Assembly (NCBI GenBank): GCA_964001305.1
Contig: CAXFAI010000007.1
Coordinates: forward strand, 96,808-160,807
Direction of reading: 5' to 3'
Source: CAJXMH01 sp964001305
Lineage (GTDB): Bacteria > Bacteroidota > Bacteroidia > Flavobacteriales_E > Vicingaceae
Length of the DNA: 64,000 nt
The notes under the pieces were generated by a model that was not told where the DNA came from, did not search any database, and saw only the letters and a program-made list of their open reading frames with translations. The position numbers and the translations under genes were made by a program. Positions 19,301 through 26,613 of the stretch are shown here, piece after piece (within the stretch, counting starts at the first letter, position 1; each line of letters starts with the position of its first letter).

Positions 19301-19415
19301 ACGTAATACTTTCATTTACACTTTGATTGATTTTTGGGTAAATCGCACTCCACTCTTGACCAAAAGATACTTTAGAGCAAAGTATGATAATTGTGTAAAT
19401 CAGTATTTGTTTCAT
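13305..19415 (-). CDS. Giant PKD-repeat cell-surface protein, type IX secretion cargo
   Basis: A 2036-residue secreted protein. A signal peptide (residues 1-19, ending SKVSFGQ) is followed by an FN3-like region (about 22-108), a LamG-like jelly-roll (about 115-318), four Ig-like units each opening with an LGxDxxxC-type motif (about 319-595), and three PKD domains (about 597-850). The same order then repeats from about 851: FN3-like, LamG-like (near 948), four LGxDxxxC units and more PKD domains (from about 1426). A CARDB-like stretch lies near 1850. A type A sorting domain (FEVYPNPATDAITL to GHFIKN, about 1954-2036) ends it. Such proteins are exported by the Por/type IX system and act as adhesins or gliding-related surface proteins. 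The ligand is unknown. Confidence 0.9.
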   Translation of the reverse strand: MKQILIYTIIILCSKVSFGQEWSAIYPKINQSVNESITLSWNKKTNSTQYQLKVYKHHKNTTPILDTLIEDNIFNLVALDNGTYYWDVFAFSNALKIDSLPSSQFQVFNPSEVNELLIWLKSDQGIVEGASNEVISWQDQSDSAYVVNQPNATQRPILLQNQINGFPAVDFDPSNDKFDLPIGLTNNNFIISVVYNTHQQTNSGIRVIDGANNWLMGPHSGTHRAFVGTFTNGKSVTPERFVIHSVRAISDTVENFVNASSFGKVLASYPPGDPLELGRGNGMNGSVAELVVIGGQTSDSTRALIDKYLMDKYAPPVNLGADRVICTFPDTIKTEVDYAINYTWSDGSTSDFLEITNSGTYYLTITDIFDRQSVDSIIVTQNLNNYQVNLIPDTILCIGDTIQLYGGSELYQYNWNDGSTLNYLSVTSTDNYSVTVTNCLNQVSIDTVYVDFTEPIFNLGIDTTFCFYDSLILKAANYRTPQYSYNWSNGKTVDSIVVKNAGSYQLEVTDSLGCSYYDTINISVDSTLFGIDLGEDTALCIGNEIGLLNFTSNTATYIWSNNEITPSIELTNGGKYAVTVNENGCSNSDSVLIQLKSAAPLVDFSVINNCLIDSIYFIDATVDTSGVSLNSWTWFIDQLDTSNSQNTNFKFDTSGIYNITLEVTNDSNCIGSITKAVSIDPMPISSFSVGSLCQSDTFSILNTSSISSGAITSYLWDFGVSSRQDDTSNVFSPNFSYPQFGKFPITLISTSNLNCSDTLVDTVNVNSSPISNFTYRGKYFGDTIRFTNLSSIAAGNIVSTNWSFGDGQTSTFYNPKYVYDTTGTYEVALTIVSDSNCISEYKDSVRISLRPPPEADFTTISPVYNQTLNQNIWFQWNYIDTINVEYHVQLSRDLSWINPKEEKTLLNSVSVDNLGQGKWFWRVIAELNNTPVDTTDTAYFNVLSPDSISNIVLWLNGDNGLTIQNSRVSIWEDQSKNSIILSQQDTSKQPRFIPNALNNYGVVYFDEIDDIFPTTIDLSGSEFSISAVYNWNEESNRGARLIDGTTNWLMGPHAGRHRAFAGLFSPGKTVVKDKYASQSVISLADTLYNFVNGIDYDSVNANYRPGIISLANQLNGSLAELLIVNGNVDKSLVGEIDNYLMDKYAPPLELGENKSVCNFPDSILIQNESYTNFLWSTGDTTSKLIFDSAGLYKVTVTDIFDRIYVDSLFIDSNTFDYNINLTFEDTTICSGDSLSIYAGNPSYNYQWSNGDTNNVTSFKQEGKYYVTVSNCFSNQSVDSFSISINNPQFDLGVDTIVCFNLPYTLEADSNFSNVNYLWSTGEVTNSIIANQDQIYSLTVTDQFSCDFTDSIQITIDSSLFTTTLGPDTTLCIGNSIGLYNVPNNQLTYVWSAGSNLPTQLISNAGEYRVSVTNGLCEIADTIQISVKGTAPIVDFVANQFCVRDSVRFSDLSQARANETIVAWNWDFGNGDTSIMQNPNYFYGVVDSFRTQLTVVTNTGCSDTSSKVIYVYPNPNSWFGIQKSCAKSNASFRDSTSIQSGFISTYRWNFGDTNSANNTSTQRNPIHSFDTLGQYLITLITESDRGCKDTIQRFQQVNATPNVDFSFTGHCLNDSTYFTNETVLAAGQISSHYWTFNTNLIKFQDNSNENPVIQLVDPGTIYVTLREITDQGCVSFHQDTFQMRENPVAGLLLEDYCEDVPFAIYDNSSSADSISKYTWVLEPNDTVFDKNPTFLRNTDGFYGLKQKVESEFGCLDSNVVTLKVNPKPTSRFNILNNGSGRPYKLRVSNTSIGANSYVWHFGNGDSSLAEVPTYTYNTVGNYNLSLVATSGIGCVDTSFRTLNVSSYLLDALLEDIFLTETFDGRLKVAARVVNSGNNTIETMQLTARLNNDFQFTEQTIKTLYKGERSAYEFSSTFLQGNEKKVDFVCVKIERLNGITLNDDNELCEKAFNNEVKFEVYPNPATDAITLRYVLPFGGQLKFEVFDQVGRRVVNQDMNISESGLYLGSQDISFLKSGLYTYRFIFNGADYVGHFIKN

Positions 19416-19516
19416 AATGGTAACAAAAATACAGAGTTCTTTGAAGACTAGTTCTTTTACTTAATCATATACCGTTCTTTAATTCAAATAGTTTTCATAA
19501 ACACTCATTCTATATG

Positions 19517-19524
19517 TAAGTTTG
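19517..19524 (+). promoter_or_regulatory. -7 promoter element
   Basis: TAAGTTTG, with a T-rich TTTT/TTTC about 20 bases upstream (19492-19496). It lies 19 bases before the TTG at 19544, which supports that unusual start codon because no ATG lies between it and the first membrane helix. Confidence 0.45.
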
Positions 19525-19543
19525 AATGCTTAAAATTTGAGTA

Positions 19544-20881
19544 TTGTTTTTAGAACAGATATTTTTTAAGGATATAATCATCTCTTTAATCATTAGTTTC
19601 ATATTGCTCATTGTAGCAAAGGCTCTTGAACAAAGACTTACAAATCCAATCACTAAAAGATACTACATGCCATTTGTAGTTTCAAAAATTCTTTATGCAT
19701 TCTTTTTTGTGATTCTTCATTCTTACGTTTATAAAGGAGGTGACACATTTCTATATTTTGCTGGAGCAAAATTTATCCTTTCACAGATAGCTGAATCTCC
19801 TGAGAATATTTCAACTTTTCTATTCACTGACTTTTATCCTAATCAACAAGTTGTTTATACTGATAATTTTAAAATCTACTACTCTTTTAGGGATAAGGCC
19901 ACTCTGATTATGAGTCAAATTACAGCTATTATTACCTTTTTTGGAGTAAAAAGCTTTTTGGCAACAAATATTCTTTTTTCCTATTTATTTTCGTTTGGAA
20001 TTTGGCATTTGTTTTCTCGAGTTGTTTCGACATTTCCACAGAAAATAAAACTTTTTGCAATTGGAATACTTTTTTTACCAACAATTTCTACATGGAGTTC
20101 AGGAATTTTAAAAGATACAATAACTCTATGTGCAATATGCTATTTGTTTGTTTTAACAGTAAACCTTGCTCAAGGTAAAAAGATAATATACTCTAGTATA
20201 TTAATCTTGTTTTGGGCATATATCTGTCTACTTCTCAAGGCTTATATTTTATATTTATTTATTCCAATGCTTCTTCTTTGGACTCAATCAGCCATTAGTA
20301 AAGAAATTAAAAACAAAACAATTAAAGCATTGATAAGACCTTTAATTTTTACTGTAATCTTAGTCAGTGTTTATTTTTTCTTTGATTTTATCTCTGAAAA
20401 CGCAGGAAAATACTCTTTAGATAATGTACAAGATGTAGCTGTTGGTTTTCAAAATTGGCATCAACATTTAGCTGAAACTAAAGACCAATCAGGATATAGT
20501 TTAGGGGAAGTAAATTTTACATTTACTGGAGTATTAAGAAAAGCTCCAGAAGCATTTTTTGTAACTTATTATAGACCTACTATAATTGAGATAAGAAATT
20601 TTGCGAACTTATTTGAAAGCTTGCAAGTTACCTTGCTTCTAGTATACACTATTTTTATTCTTTTTAAAGTTAATCCTGTAAATATTTATAGATTAATTTA
20701 CAGCAATCATCATATTCGTTCTTTTCTATTTTTTGCAATTACAATGGGTATATCCGTAGGATTAACCTCTTATAACTTTGGTGCGCTCTCTAGGTATAAA
20801 ATACCTTGTTTGGTCTTTTATGTGATATCTTTAATATTAATCCATGATCTTGGTACAAGAAAGAAACAACTATCCGATTAG
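19544..20881 (+). CDS. Polytopic membrane protein, polysaccharide polymerase-like
   Basis: A 445-residue hydrophobic protein with about 10-11 predicted helices. A larger extracytoplasmic loop (about residues 280-350: NAGKYSLDNVQDVAVGFQNWHQHLAETKDQ...) lies before the last three helices. It starts at TTG 19544, since an in-frame stop sits just upstream (19538-19540) and no suitable ATG exists. The fold type and position beside glycosyltransferase and flippase genes suggest a Wzy-like polymerase, but no signature proves it. It converges on the nucleotidyltransferase gene with a 12-base overlap. Confidence 0.65.
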   Translation: MFLEQIFFKDIIISLIISFILLIVAKALEQRLTNPITKRYYMPFVVSKILYAFFFVILHSYVYKGGDTFLYFAGAKFILSQIAESPENISTFLFTDFYPNQQVVYTDNFKIYYSFRDKATLIMSQITAIITFFGVKSFLATNILFSYLFSFGIWHLFSRVVSTFPQKIKLFAIGILFLPTISTWSSGILKDTITLCAICYLFVLTVNLAQGKKIIYSSILILFWAYICLLLKAYILYLFIPMLLLWTQSAISKEIKNKTIKALIRPLIFTVILVSVYFFFDFISENAGKYSLDNVQDVAVGFQNWHQHLAETKDQSGYSLGEVNFTFTGVLRKAPEAFFVTYYRPTIIEIRNFANLFESLQVTLLLVYTIFILFKVNPVNIYRLIYSNHHIRSFLFFAITMGISVGLTSYNFGALSRYKIPCLVFYVISLILIHDLGTRKKQLSD

Positions 20882-21548
20882 TTTTTTATTTACTTCTTCT
20901 AACTGCTTTATAGTATCCACAGTAAACCATTTTTTTGGAAAAATATTAGAACAATATAATTGGTTTTGAGCCATTAATTGAGTCCAAAGCTCATAAAAGT
21001 CATCCACTTTTTGAGTAATTTGATTAATTTTTGAAGGATTTAACACTTGTATTCCTGAGCAATACTTATCTGACTTATCCTTCCTATTTAATTTTCGAAT
21101 TATATTATTTACTTCAAAAATATAATCACCTTCAAGGCCTTCAATTGGCTTAACTGGAACTACCATACATGCTGGTGCCCCTAACTCAAAATAGTCTGAT
21201 GCTAAGGCATCAAAATCTAAATCAATCACATTGTCGCAGGTTAAAACGAATATTGGTTCATTTAATGAAGATAATAATGTATTGTATACCCACCATGCAT
21301 TTCCTTTGCCTTCGGTATTATGAATCGATGAAATATCATGTTCTACAACATGCCTGGCTAATTCTGCCTTCTTATATCCTACTGTGATGTGAATGTTATC
21401 GAGTACTTTTTTTATTTTTTCAATTCCGTTTACAATTAGTGATGTTTCACCATATTGAGCCATTGCTTTTGGAATTTTTTTCTGTAAGTGGCATCATACG
21501 AGTTCCTCTTCCTGCTGCCATTACTAATGCATGATTTATCTTATTCAC
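20870..21548 (-). pseudogene. Sugar nucleotidyltransferase, frameshifted in an A7 tract
   Basis: On the minus strand a GTG at 21548, 2 bases after the SDR stop, opens a frame reading NKINHALVMAAGRGTRMMPL-TEK. This is the nucleotide-binding G-x-G-T-R-x-x-P-x-T motif of NDP-sugar pyrophosphorylases. A run of seven A (T7 on the plus strand, 21475-21481) then throws it out of frame. Removing one A joins TEK directly to IPKAMAQYGETSLIVNGIEKI and the remaining 197 residues, which contain TCDNVIDLDFDAL and a normal C-terminus. Either the gene is inactivated, the A7 run permits slippage, or the base is a sequencing error. The next gene upstream is a CapD-like SDR, so the pair would supply an activated sugar for the glycan. 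Confidence 0.8.
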
Positions 21549-21550
21549 AG

Positions 21551-22504
21551 CTACTTTTCTTCTTCAGGAGGATTATTTATAATAGACAACATTTCTTCTT
21601 CAGATAGTCGAGTTGCATTAGCAGAAGAAAATATTTCTTTCAAGGGATTGTTGGATTTTTCATTAAAAGAAATAATGTAGTGCCTTACATCATCAAAATT
21701 TTTAATTGAGGTATAAGCTAATTCTGTTTCTCCAATAAGGAATTCATCATCTCTTTCTCCAGGTCTGCCTTCAATTCTTTGGTACTCACCGCCATTATGT
21801 TTTGTCCAAGTTACAAGTAAATCTTCAATTTGTGCAGCCTTCATTTCTCTTGAAAGTACTTTACCTTGTAGCTCTTCCATATTATTCATAGCTGTAACAA
21901 CCAACTTAACTGCTTCATCAACTGTAAAAAAGAATCTTCTCATCTCAGGTCCGGTCGTTCCAATAACTCCCGTTTCTTCATGCATCTTCTTCCAAATAGT
22001 TAAAACTGAGCCCGTAGACCATGCTACATTTCCATATCGCACACAGCAAAACTTTGTTTTCGTTTTTCCATTCATTGAACAAAAAACCCTCTCCATTAAG
22101 GCTTTGGTTAAACCATAAGTATTTCTCACTGGAGGTGCTGCTTTATCCGTACTAATTCCTATTACATCATCAACTTCCTTTTCTACAGCAACTCTAGCCA
22201 CATTTTGCGAACCTATTGAGTTTACATCTACACATTCCATTGGTTGCTTTTCTGCTAAATCAACAAACTTTGTAGCAGCTGCGTGAATAACTATATTAGG
22301 TCTAACTTCAGTGAAGGTGTCCCTTACAGCTTCAATGTTTACAATATCCATTGGCAATACTTCACAAGAAGTAAATTTTGCTGCAAAAGCATTTTGTTTA
22401 TTATTTCTTCCGGTCAATACAACTCTATATTGATCTTTTAATGCCAATGCTAATCTTCTTCCTAAAAAGCCTGTTCCTCCTGTTATTAATATGGTTTTTT
22501 TCAT
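21551..22504 (-). CDS. SDR nucleotide-sugar dehydratase/epimerase (CapD/FlaA1-like)
   Basis: A 317-residue extended SDR. The Rossmann motif is ITGGTGFLGRRLA, the active-site region is GISTDKAAPPVRNTYGLTKALME with the Tyr-x3-Lys pair, and CVRYGNVAWSTGSV plus MRRFFFTVDEAVKLV are hallmarks of the UDP-GlcNAc 4,6-dehydratase/C4-epimerase group. The product would be a modified nucleotide sugar for the surface polysaccharide. The exact substrate is not readable. It lies 5 bases after the GT2 gene and 2 bases before the nucleotidyltransferase start, inside a four-gene operon. Confidence 0.88.
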   Translation of the reverse strand: MKKTILITGGTGFLGRRLALALKDQYRVVLTGRNNKQNAFAAKFTSCEVLPMDIVNIEAVRDTFTEVRPNIVIHAAATKFVDLAEKQPMECVDVNSIGSQNVARVAVEKEVDDVIGISTDKAAPPVRNTYGLTKALMERVFCSMNGKTKTKFCCVRYGNVAWSTGSVLTIWKKMHEETGVIGTTGPEMRRFFFTVDEAVKLVVTAMNNMEELQGKVLSREMKAAQIEDLLVTWTKHNGGEYQRIEGRPGERDDEFLIGETELAYTSIKNFDDVRHYIISFNEKSNNPLKEIFSSANATRLSEEEMLSIINNPPEEEK

Positions 22505-22509
22505 GAATT

Positions 22510-23421
22510 CTAATTCTGATATTTCTTTGATAATTTAAAATTTGTCCTTATGAAAACCCAAACAAATCGAGGGTCTAAAATAAGTTTTGAATTTAATTTT
22601 AGTGCTTTTTTGAGATATTTTTTTGCCGCTTTGTATAATTTATTTTCATTAGCAATAATTGCAGCAAAAACATAACTTGATGATATCATTTCTTGCTTAT
22701 ACTTTCCAAAAGTTTTAATGACTTTATCAAGCTTAAAGACCGAATCTATGATATACATCTTTCTTTCAATGATTGACTCTAAGTTATATGCAGAAATTGA
22801 CCTTCCTTTATGAAAACGGACACCATTATTTACTTTGGGAATAACTCCTAATTTAAACTCAGAAATTACCCTTAACCATAACTCCCAATCTTCTGAACCT
22901 AACACCTGTTCATTCTCATTAAAAAAATAATTCTCGTATACCTTTTTTGATATAAAAACGCCAATACATGATATGAAATTCCCGTTTGCTAATGCTTTTA
23001 TATGGTTTTTAGGTTTAGGATACCTATAGGAATACAATACTTCTTTCTTTGAATTAACCAACTCAAAATAGTTATGAAAAAAATCAAAAGCATTCTTAGT
23101 TGAAAACTCAAAAGCATCCTTCAGATTATCTTCATACATGAAGTCATCTGAATCGAGCAATGTTAAATATTGACCTTTTGCTTTTTTAAAGCCTTCATTT
23201 CGAGCTCTTGCTCGCTCTATATTCTCTGGTATCCTAATAATTTGAATCTGATTATTGTCTTCAAATTGCTTCAAGATCTCCAATGTATTATCTTTTGATC
23301 CGTTGTCAACAACTATTATTTCAAAATCCTTAAATGTTTGATTAAACACCGATTCTAAAGTTTCAAGAATTAAGTCAGCTCTATTGTATGTTGGTATTAC
23401 TACTGAGAAGTAAGGATTCAT
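22510..23421 (-). CDS. GT2-family glycosyltransferase
   Basis: About 303 residues. The GT-A core is visible: YFSVVIPTYNRADLILETLESV, IIVVDNGSKDNTLEIL, and the DxD-type YLTLLDSDDFMYEDN. GSEDWELWLRV acts as the acceptor/catalytic block. The ATG at 23421 is preferred over an upstream in-frame TTG at 23457, which would overlap the preceding gene and add non-conserved residues. It is cytoplasmic. It sits between a GT4 enzyme and the SDR gene, with 4- and 5-base gaps, so it is part of the polysaccharide operon. Confidence 0.9.
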   Translation of the reverse strand: MNPYFSVVIPTYNRADLILETLESVFNQTFKDFEIIVVDNGSKDNTLEILKQFEDNNQIQIIRIPENIERARARNEGFKKAKGQYLTLLDSDDFMYEDNLKDAFEFSTKNAFDFFHNYFELVNSKKEVLYSYRYPKPKNHIKALANGNFISCIGVFISKKVYENYFFNENEQVLGSEDWELWLRVISEFKLGVIPKVNNGVRFHKGRSISAYNLESIIERKMYIIDSVFKLDKVIKTFGKYKQEMISSSYVFAAIIANENKLYKAAKKYLKKALKLNSKLILDPRFVWVFIRTNFKLSKKYQN

Positions 23422-23425
23422 GTTC

Positions 23426-24541
23426 TTAATGAGTATATATCTTGTATAATTTTTCAATCATTTTGTTCAAAGTAAACTGTTTTACATCTTCAAAACCTTG
23501 AACTATAATTTTACTTCTGAGAAGCTCATCGGTTTCCAACAGTTGGATTGATTTAACAATCTGCTCACTATTTTTATAAGGAACTACCAAAGCGTTTTGT
23601 CTGTCAACTATAAACTCATTGGCAACACCTGAAATTGTAAAGATAGAAGGTATTCCTGCAGCTAGTGATTCAATATAAGTTTGACCAAACGCTTCTACTT
23701 TATTATTTATAGGGACATGGATGTAAAAATCAAAAAGATGATATAATGCAAATAGATTATTCTCAAATTCAATTTCCAAATAATCACTTTTATTAAGTGT
23801 TTGAAGTTTTTTTTGAATTATTGCCTTGTCAGATCCATTTGCATTTGCGAGGACTAAAAAATAGTTCCCATCAGCATTTAATTTTCTAAATGCTTCAATA
23901 ATATACTCTATTCCTTTTAATTTAATAAACCTAGAAACTACGCCAATCACTTTTTTACTTTTGGGAATATTGTACTTAGAAATTAATTTTTCTTTCTCAA
24001 CCTTATCTACATTCCTAAATTTTTCTAATCTAAAACCATGGTGCACAAGAGCTACTTTTGAACCTGATACATTTTCTTTTTCATTTAATACTTTTCTTAC
24101 ATTTTCAGAAATCGCTATGATGTTAGTTGCACAAAAATTTATAATTCGATCGTATTTAACTGCTTTTGGGTAATACTCCCAATGAAAAGTTGAATGATGT
24201 CTTGTGTAGATTCGTTTTTTGACCCCTGCAAGTTTTGCAGCACTTAATCCAATCAAAGAAGCTTCAAAAAGATGTGTATGAATAATTTGTGGTCTACGGT
24301 TTATAAAATAATAAAGAAGCTTTAACCAAATTATAATTAAGTGAAATTTCCCCTTCAACTGATGAAAGACTACTTTAATATTTCTTTCAATCAAAAAACG
24401 ATTTAAATCGGTCTCTTTTTCTTTATTTAGGATTATAAATTCAAATTCAACCCGATCACTCAGATCTTCTACAATCCATTCGAAAGCTACTGCTTTATTT
24501 ATGTTAGATATAATGTAAACGACTTTTACTTTTTCAGTCAT
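23426..24541 (-). CDS. GT4-family glycosyltransferase
   Basis: A 371-residue GT-B enzyme. The donor-site half shows VALVHHGFRLEKF, IGVVSRFIKLKGIEYIIEAFRKL and EAFGQTYIESLAAGIPSIFT, which contains the E-x7-E motif. The N-terminal half contains RPQIIHTHLFEASLIGL and RIYTRHHSTFHWEYYPK. It is the first gene of the operon running to the nucleotidyltransferase. It is divergent from the glycosyltransferase starting at 24712, with 170 bp between them. The acceptor is unknown. Confidence 0.9.
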   Translation of the reverse strand: MTEKVKVVYIISNINKAVAFEWIVEDLSDRVEFEFIILNKEKETDLNRFLIERNIKVVFHQLKGKFHLIIIWLKLLYYFINRRPQIIHTHLFEASLIGLSAAKLAGVKKRIYTRHHSTFHWEYYPKAVKYDRIINFCATNIIAISENVRKVLNEKENVSGSKVALVHHGFRLEKFRNVDKVEKEKLISKYNIPKSKKVIGVVSRFIKLKGIEYIIEAFRKLNADGNYFLVLANANGSDKAIIQKKLQTLNKSDYLEIEFENNLFALYHLFDFYIHVPINNKVEAFGQTYIESLAAGIPSIFTISGVANEFIVDRQNALVVPYKNSEQIVKSIQLLETDELLRSKIIVQGFEDVKQFTLNKMIEKLYKIYTH

Positions 24542-24691
24542 TTGAGCTCAAGAAACTTTATAATTCTAAAGTAGAATCTACTTTAAGTCACAAACATAAG
24601 ATATTGAACTTAATAAGCGTCCAAACAAGAAAGGTGATTAGCTTAAGTTTTAGTTAACCAATTGAATTCCTAAATTATGTTTTATGTACCT

Positions 24692-24699
24692 TACTTTTG
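24692..24699 (+). promoter_or_regulatory. -7 promoter element
   Basis: TACTTTTG, 12 bases before the ATG at 24712. It overlaps an in-frame TTG at 24697, which is therefore rejected as a start. Confidence 0.5.
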
Positions 24700-24711
24700 A
24701 AAAAAAAATTC

Positions 24712-25794
24712 ATGAAGGTTTTAATTGGGGCAGTTGATATAGGATGGCGAATAAATCGATATCAACGATTTTTGAATAGTAATAATACCAATGGAATAAA
24801 AGTTGAATCTCTCGTAAAATACAAAGTACCCTCATCACAATTTAGCGCTTCATATAATTATGAGTATAACTTTCCAAGCTACTCTAAATTAAAACGAATT
24901 TTTGTTAGTCTATTTATATTCATCCGTGCTATATATAAGTATAAGTCCTTTCACTTTTTATCAGGAGAAACATTATTAAATAGAAATTTAAGGTCTTTAG
25001 AATTTAGAATTTATAAACTACTCAGAAAGCATATATGTATGCATTTCGTAGGAAGTGATATTAGAAATCCGGCTTATTTGTCAAATCAAAATTGTTCAAG
25101 TAATATAAAAACTGATATTCAGCTAGATTGGCAGAAAAAGCTAGTTTCTGATAGTTTGTTGTTTGCTGACAATATTTTAGTTTCAACACCAGATTTATTG
25201 GAAATCATTCCTAAAGCCAAGTATTTTCCAATTAGTATTGATATAAATGATTTTTTTAAACTTTGGAATCAGTATACAACTGCAGATTATAAATTCTTTA
25301 AATCAAATAAAGTAAAAATTCTACATGCTCCTTCTAATCCACCCTTGAAAGGCAGCTCAATCATCAATGAATGTATCTCAGAATTAAAACGAAACGGGCT
25401 AGAATTTGAATATATCTATGGCCCAGATATAAAAAGTGATTCACATTCAACTTATACAGTGAATCGTTATGATCTTTTTCAGCTATACCGTGAAGCAGAT
25501 ATTGTTATTGATCAAATCATTATTGGTTGGTATGGTCAACAAGCGCTTGAAGCAATACTCTCAAATTGTATTACATTTTGCTTTATAAAACAAAAATTCA
25601 CAAAGTATCTTGGGGAAAATCAACCCTTTAAAAATAGTACAGGAAAGTCACTAACAAAAGACCTAGAAGAAACCATTCGAAATATTTCAATAGAGAAAGA
25701 GAAATTGGCTCAAAATATAGAATGGGTTATAAACAAACATGGTATAGAGTATCATAAAAAAATGCTCTTAACTAGTTTTGGAATTCAAGAATAA
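24712..25794 (+). CDS. Putative GT-B glycosyltransferase
   Basis: A 360-residue protein with low similarity to any family I recognise. It shows a GT-B-like layout: FHFLSGETLL and HFVGSDIR in the N-terminal half, then KVKILHAPSNPPLKGSSIINECI and QLYREADIVIDQIIIGWYGQQALEAILSN in the C-terminal half. The latter resembles the donor-site E/Q-x-LEA block of GT4-type enzymes. It is the only plus-strand gene between two minus-strand operons of the polysaccharide locus and stops 1 base before the convergent sulfotransferase gene. Function is assigned from layout and context. Confidence 0.65.
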   Translation: MKVLIGAVDIGWRINRYQRFLNSNNTNGIKVESLVKYKVPSSQFSASYNYEYNFPSYSKLKRIFVSLFIFIRAIYKYKSFHFLSGETLLNRNLRSLEFRIYKLLRKHICMHFVGSDIRNPAYLSNQNCSSNIKTDIQLDWQKKLVSDSLLFADNILVSTPDLLEIIPKAKYFPISIDINDFFKLWNQYTTADYKFFKSNKVKILHAPSNPPLKGSSIINECISELKRNGLEFEYIYGPDIKSDSHSTYTVNRYDLFQLYREADIVIDQIIIGWYGQQALEAILSNCITFCFIKQKFTKYLGENQPFKNSTGKSLTKDLEETIRNISIEKEKLAQNIEWVINKHGIEYHKKMLLTSFGIQE

Positions 25795-25795
25795 T

Positions 25796-26611
25796 TTACC
25801 AATTTAAGTCTTTTTCATATCCCAGTGTAACTAATGACTCACCATAAGTATCTTTAAAATACTCTTTGTGTTCTTTTTCAAAATAATTTTTCCAATCACC
25901 CGGAACGCCTTTCCTATAGTGAGACTTTTTATCTTCTAAACCTTGCTTTCGACCTTTTGATAAATTCTTAAATGAATATTTATTACTCAAAGCATCTAAT
26001 CGAGTTTGTGGAATTTTTTGTTGAATTTTTAAGTTATGCCAACCAAGCTTATTAAAAATCCGATTTAGCTTAGCGGCTAATTCAAATAGTAATAGATTAG
26101 ATTTTCCATTCATCTCTAGTTTTTCAAAAACACTATTCAAACATTTACTTGGATTAAGCATTAAGTCTTCTAACTTTAACTCTGCTATACGAGTGTCTTC
26201 ATAATTCCAATCTAAGATATGCTTTAGCCACAAATCACTAAATTCAAATTCTTTTAATAAGCCTTCTTTAAAATCTAAGCGCTTTAATTCTTCTCGATGA
26301 GGTTTCAATCTATCGAAACCTTCCAGATTATGGGAGTATAAATGTGAAAAATATCCTGAAACACAAATATCTCTTGGGTCTCTAATTAAATGAAATCCAA
26401 TAAACTCATCAAAGCGATTTATGACTTCGTACTTACTATTTAGTGAAATTAAAAAATTATGATTTCCATCATTAAACGAATGTTCTATATTTTCATGAAA
26501 TGCCGTTTTCTTATAAATTGTTCTATACCCCATATCATTTGCTACATCAAAACATAAATGACTTATTGATGTTGATGCACACTTATGATGTCCAAAAAAT
26601 GCTAAATTCAT
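25796..26611 (-). CDS. Sulfotransferase family protein
   Basis: A 271-residue protein. The N-terminal AFFGHHKCASTSISHL resembles the 5'-phosphosulfate-binding loop of PAPS-dependent sulfotransferases. FHLIRDPRDICVSGYFSHLY gives the 3'-phosphate-binding Arg/Ser segment. A basic C-terminal region ends WKNYFEKEHKEYFKDTYGE, similar to other carbohydrate sulfotransferases. It would move sulfate from PAPS to a glycan. It follows asnB by 2 bases and is the last gene of the wzx-sulfotransferase-asnB-sulfotransferase operon. Confidence 0.82.
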   Translation of the reverse strand: MNLAFFGHHKCASTSISHLCFDVANDMGYRTIYKKTAFHENIEHSFNDGNHNFLISLNSKYEVINRFDEFIGFHLIRDPRDICVSGYFSHLYSHNLEGFDRLKPHREELKRLDFKEGLLKEFEFSDLWLKHILDWNYEDTRIAELKLEDLMLNPSKCLNSVFEKLEMNGKSNLLLFELAAKLNRIFNKLGWHNLKIQQKIPQTRLDALSNKYSFKNLSKGRKQGLEDKKSHYRKGVPGDWKNYFEKEHKEYFKDTYGESLVTLGYEKDLNW

Positions 26612-26613
26612 AC

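Noticed and set aside
13305..19415. Giant PKD gene as two fused or misassembled genes
   Set aside because: The frame is continuous, with one signal peptide and one sorting domain. The two halves have diverged clearly, so assembly duplication is unlikely.
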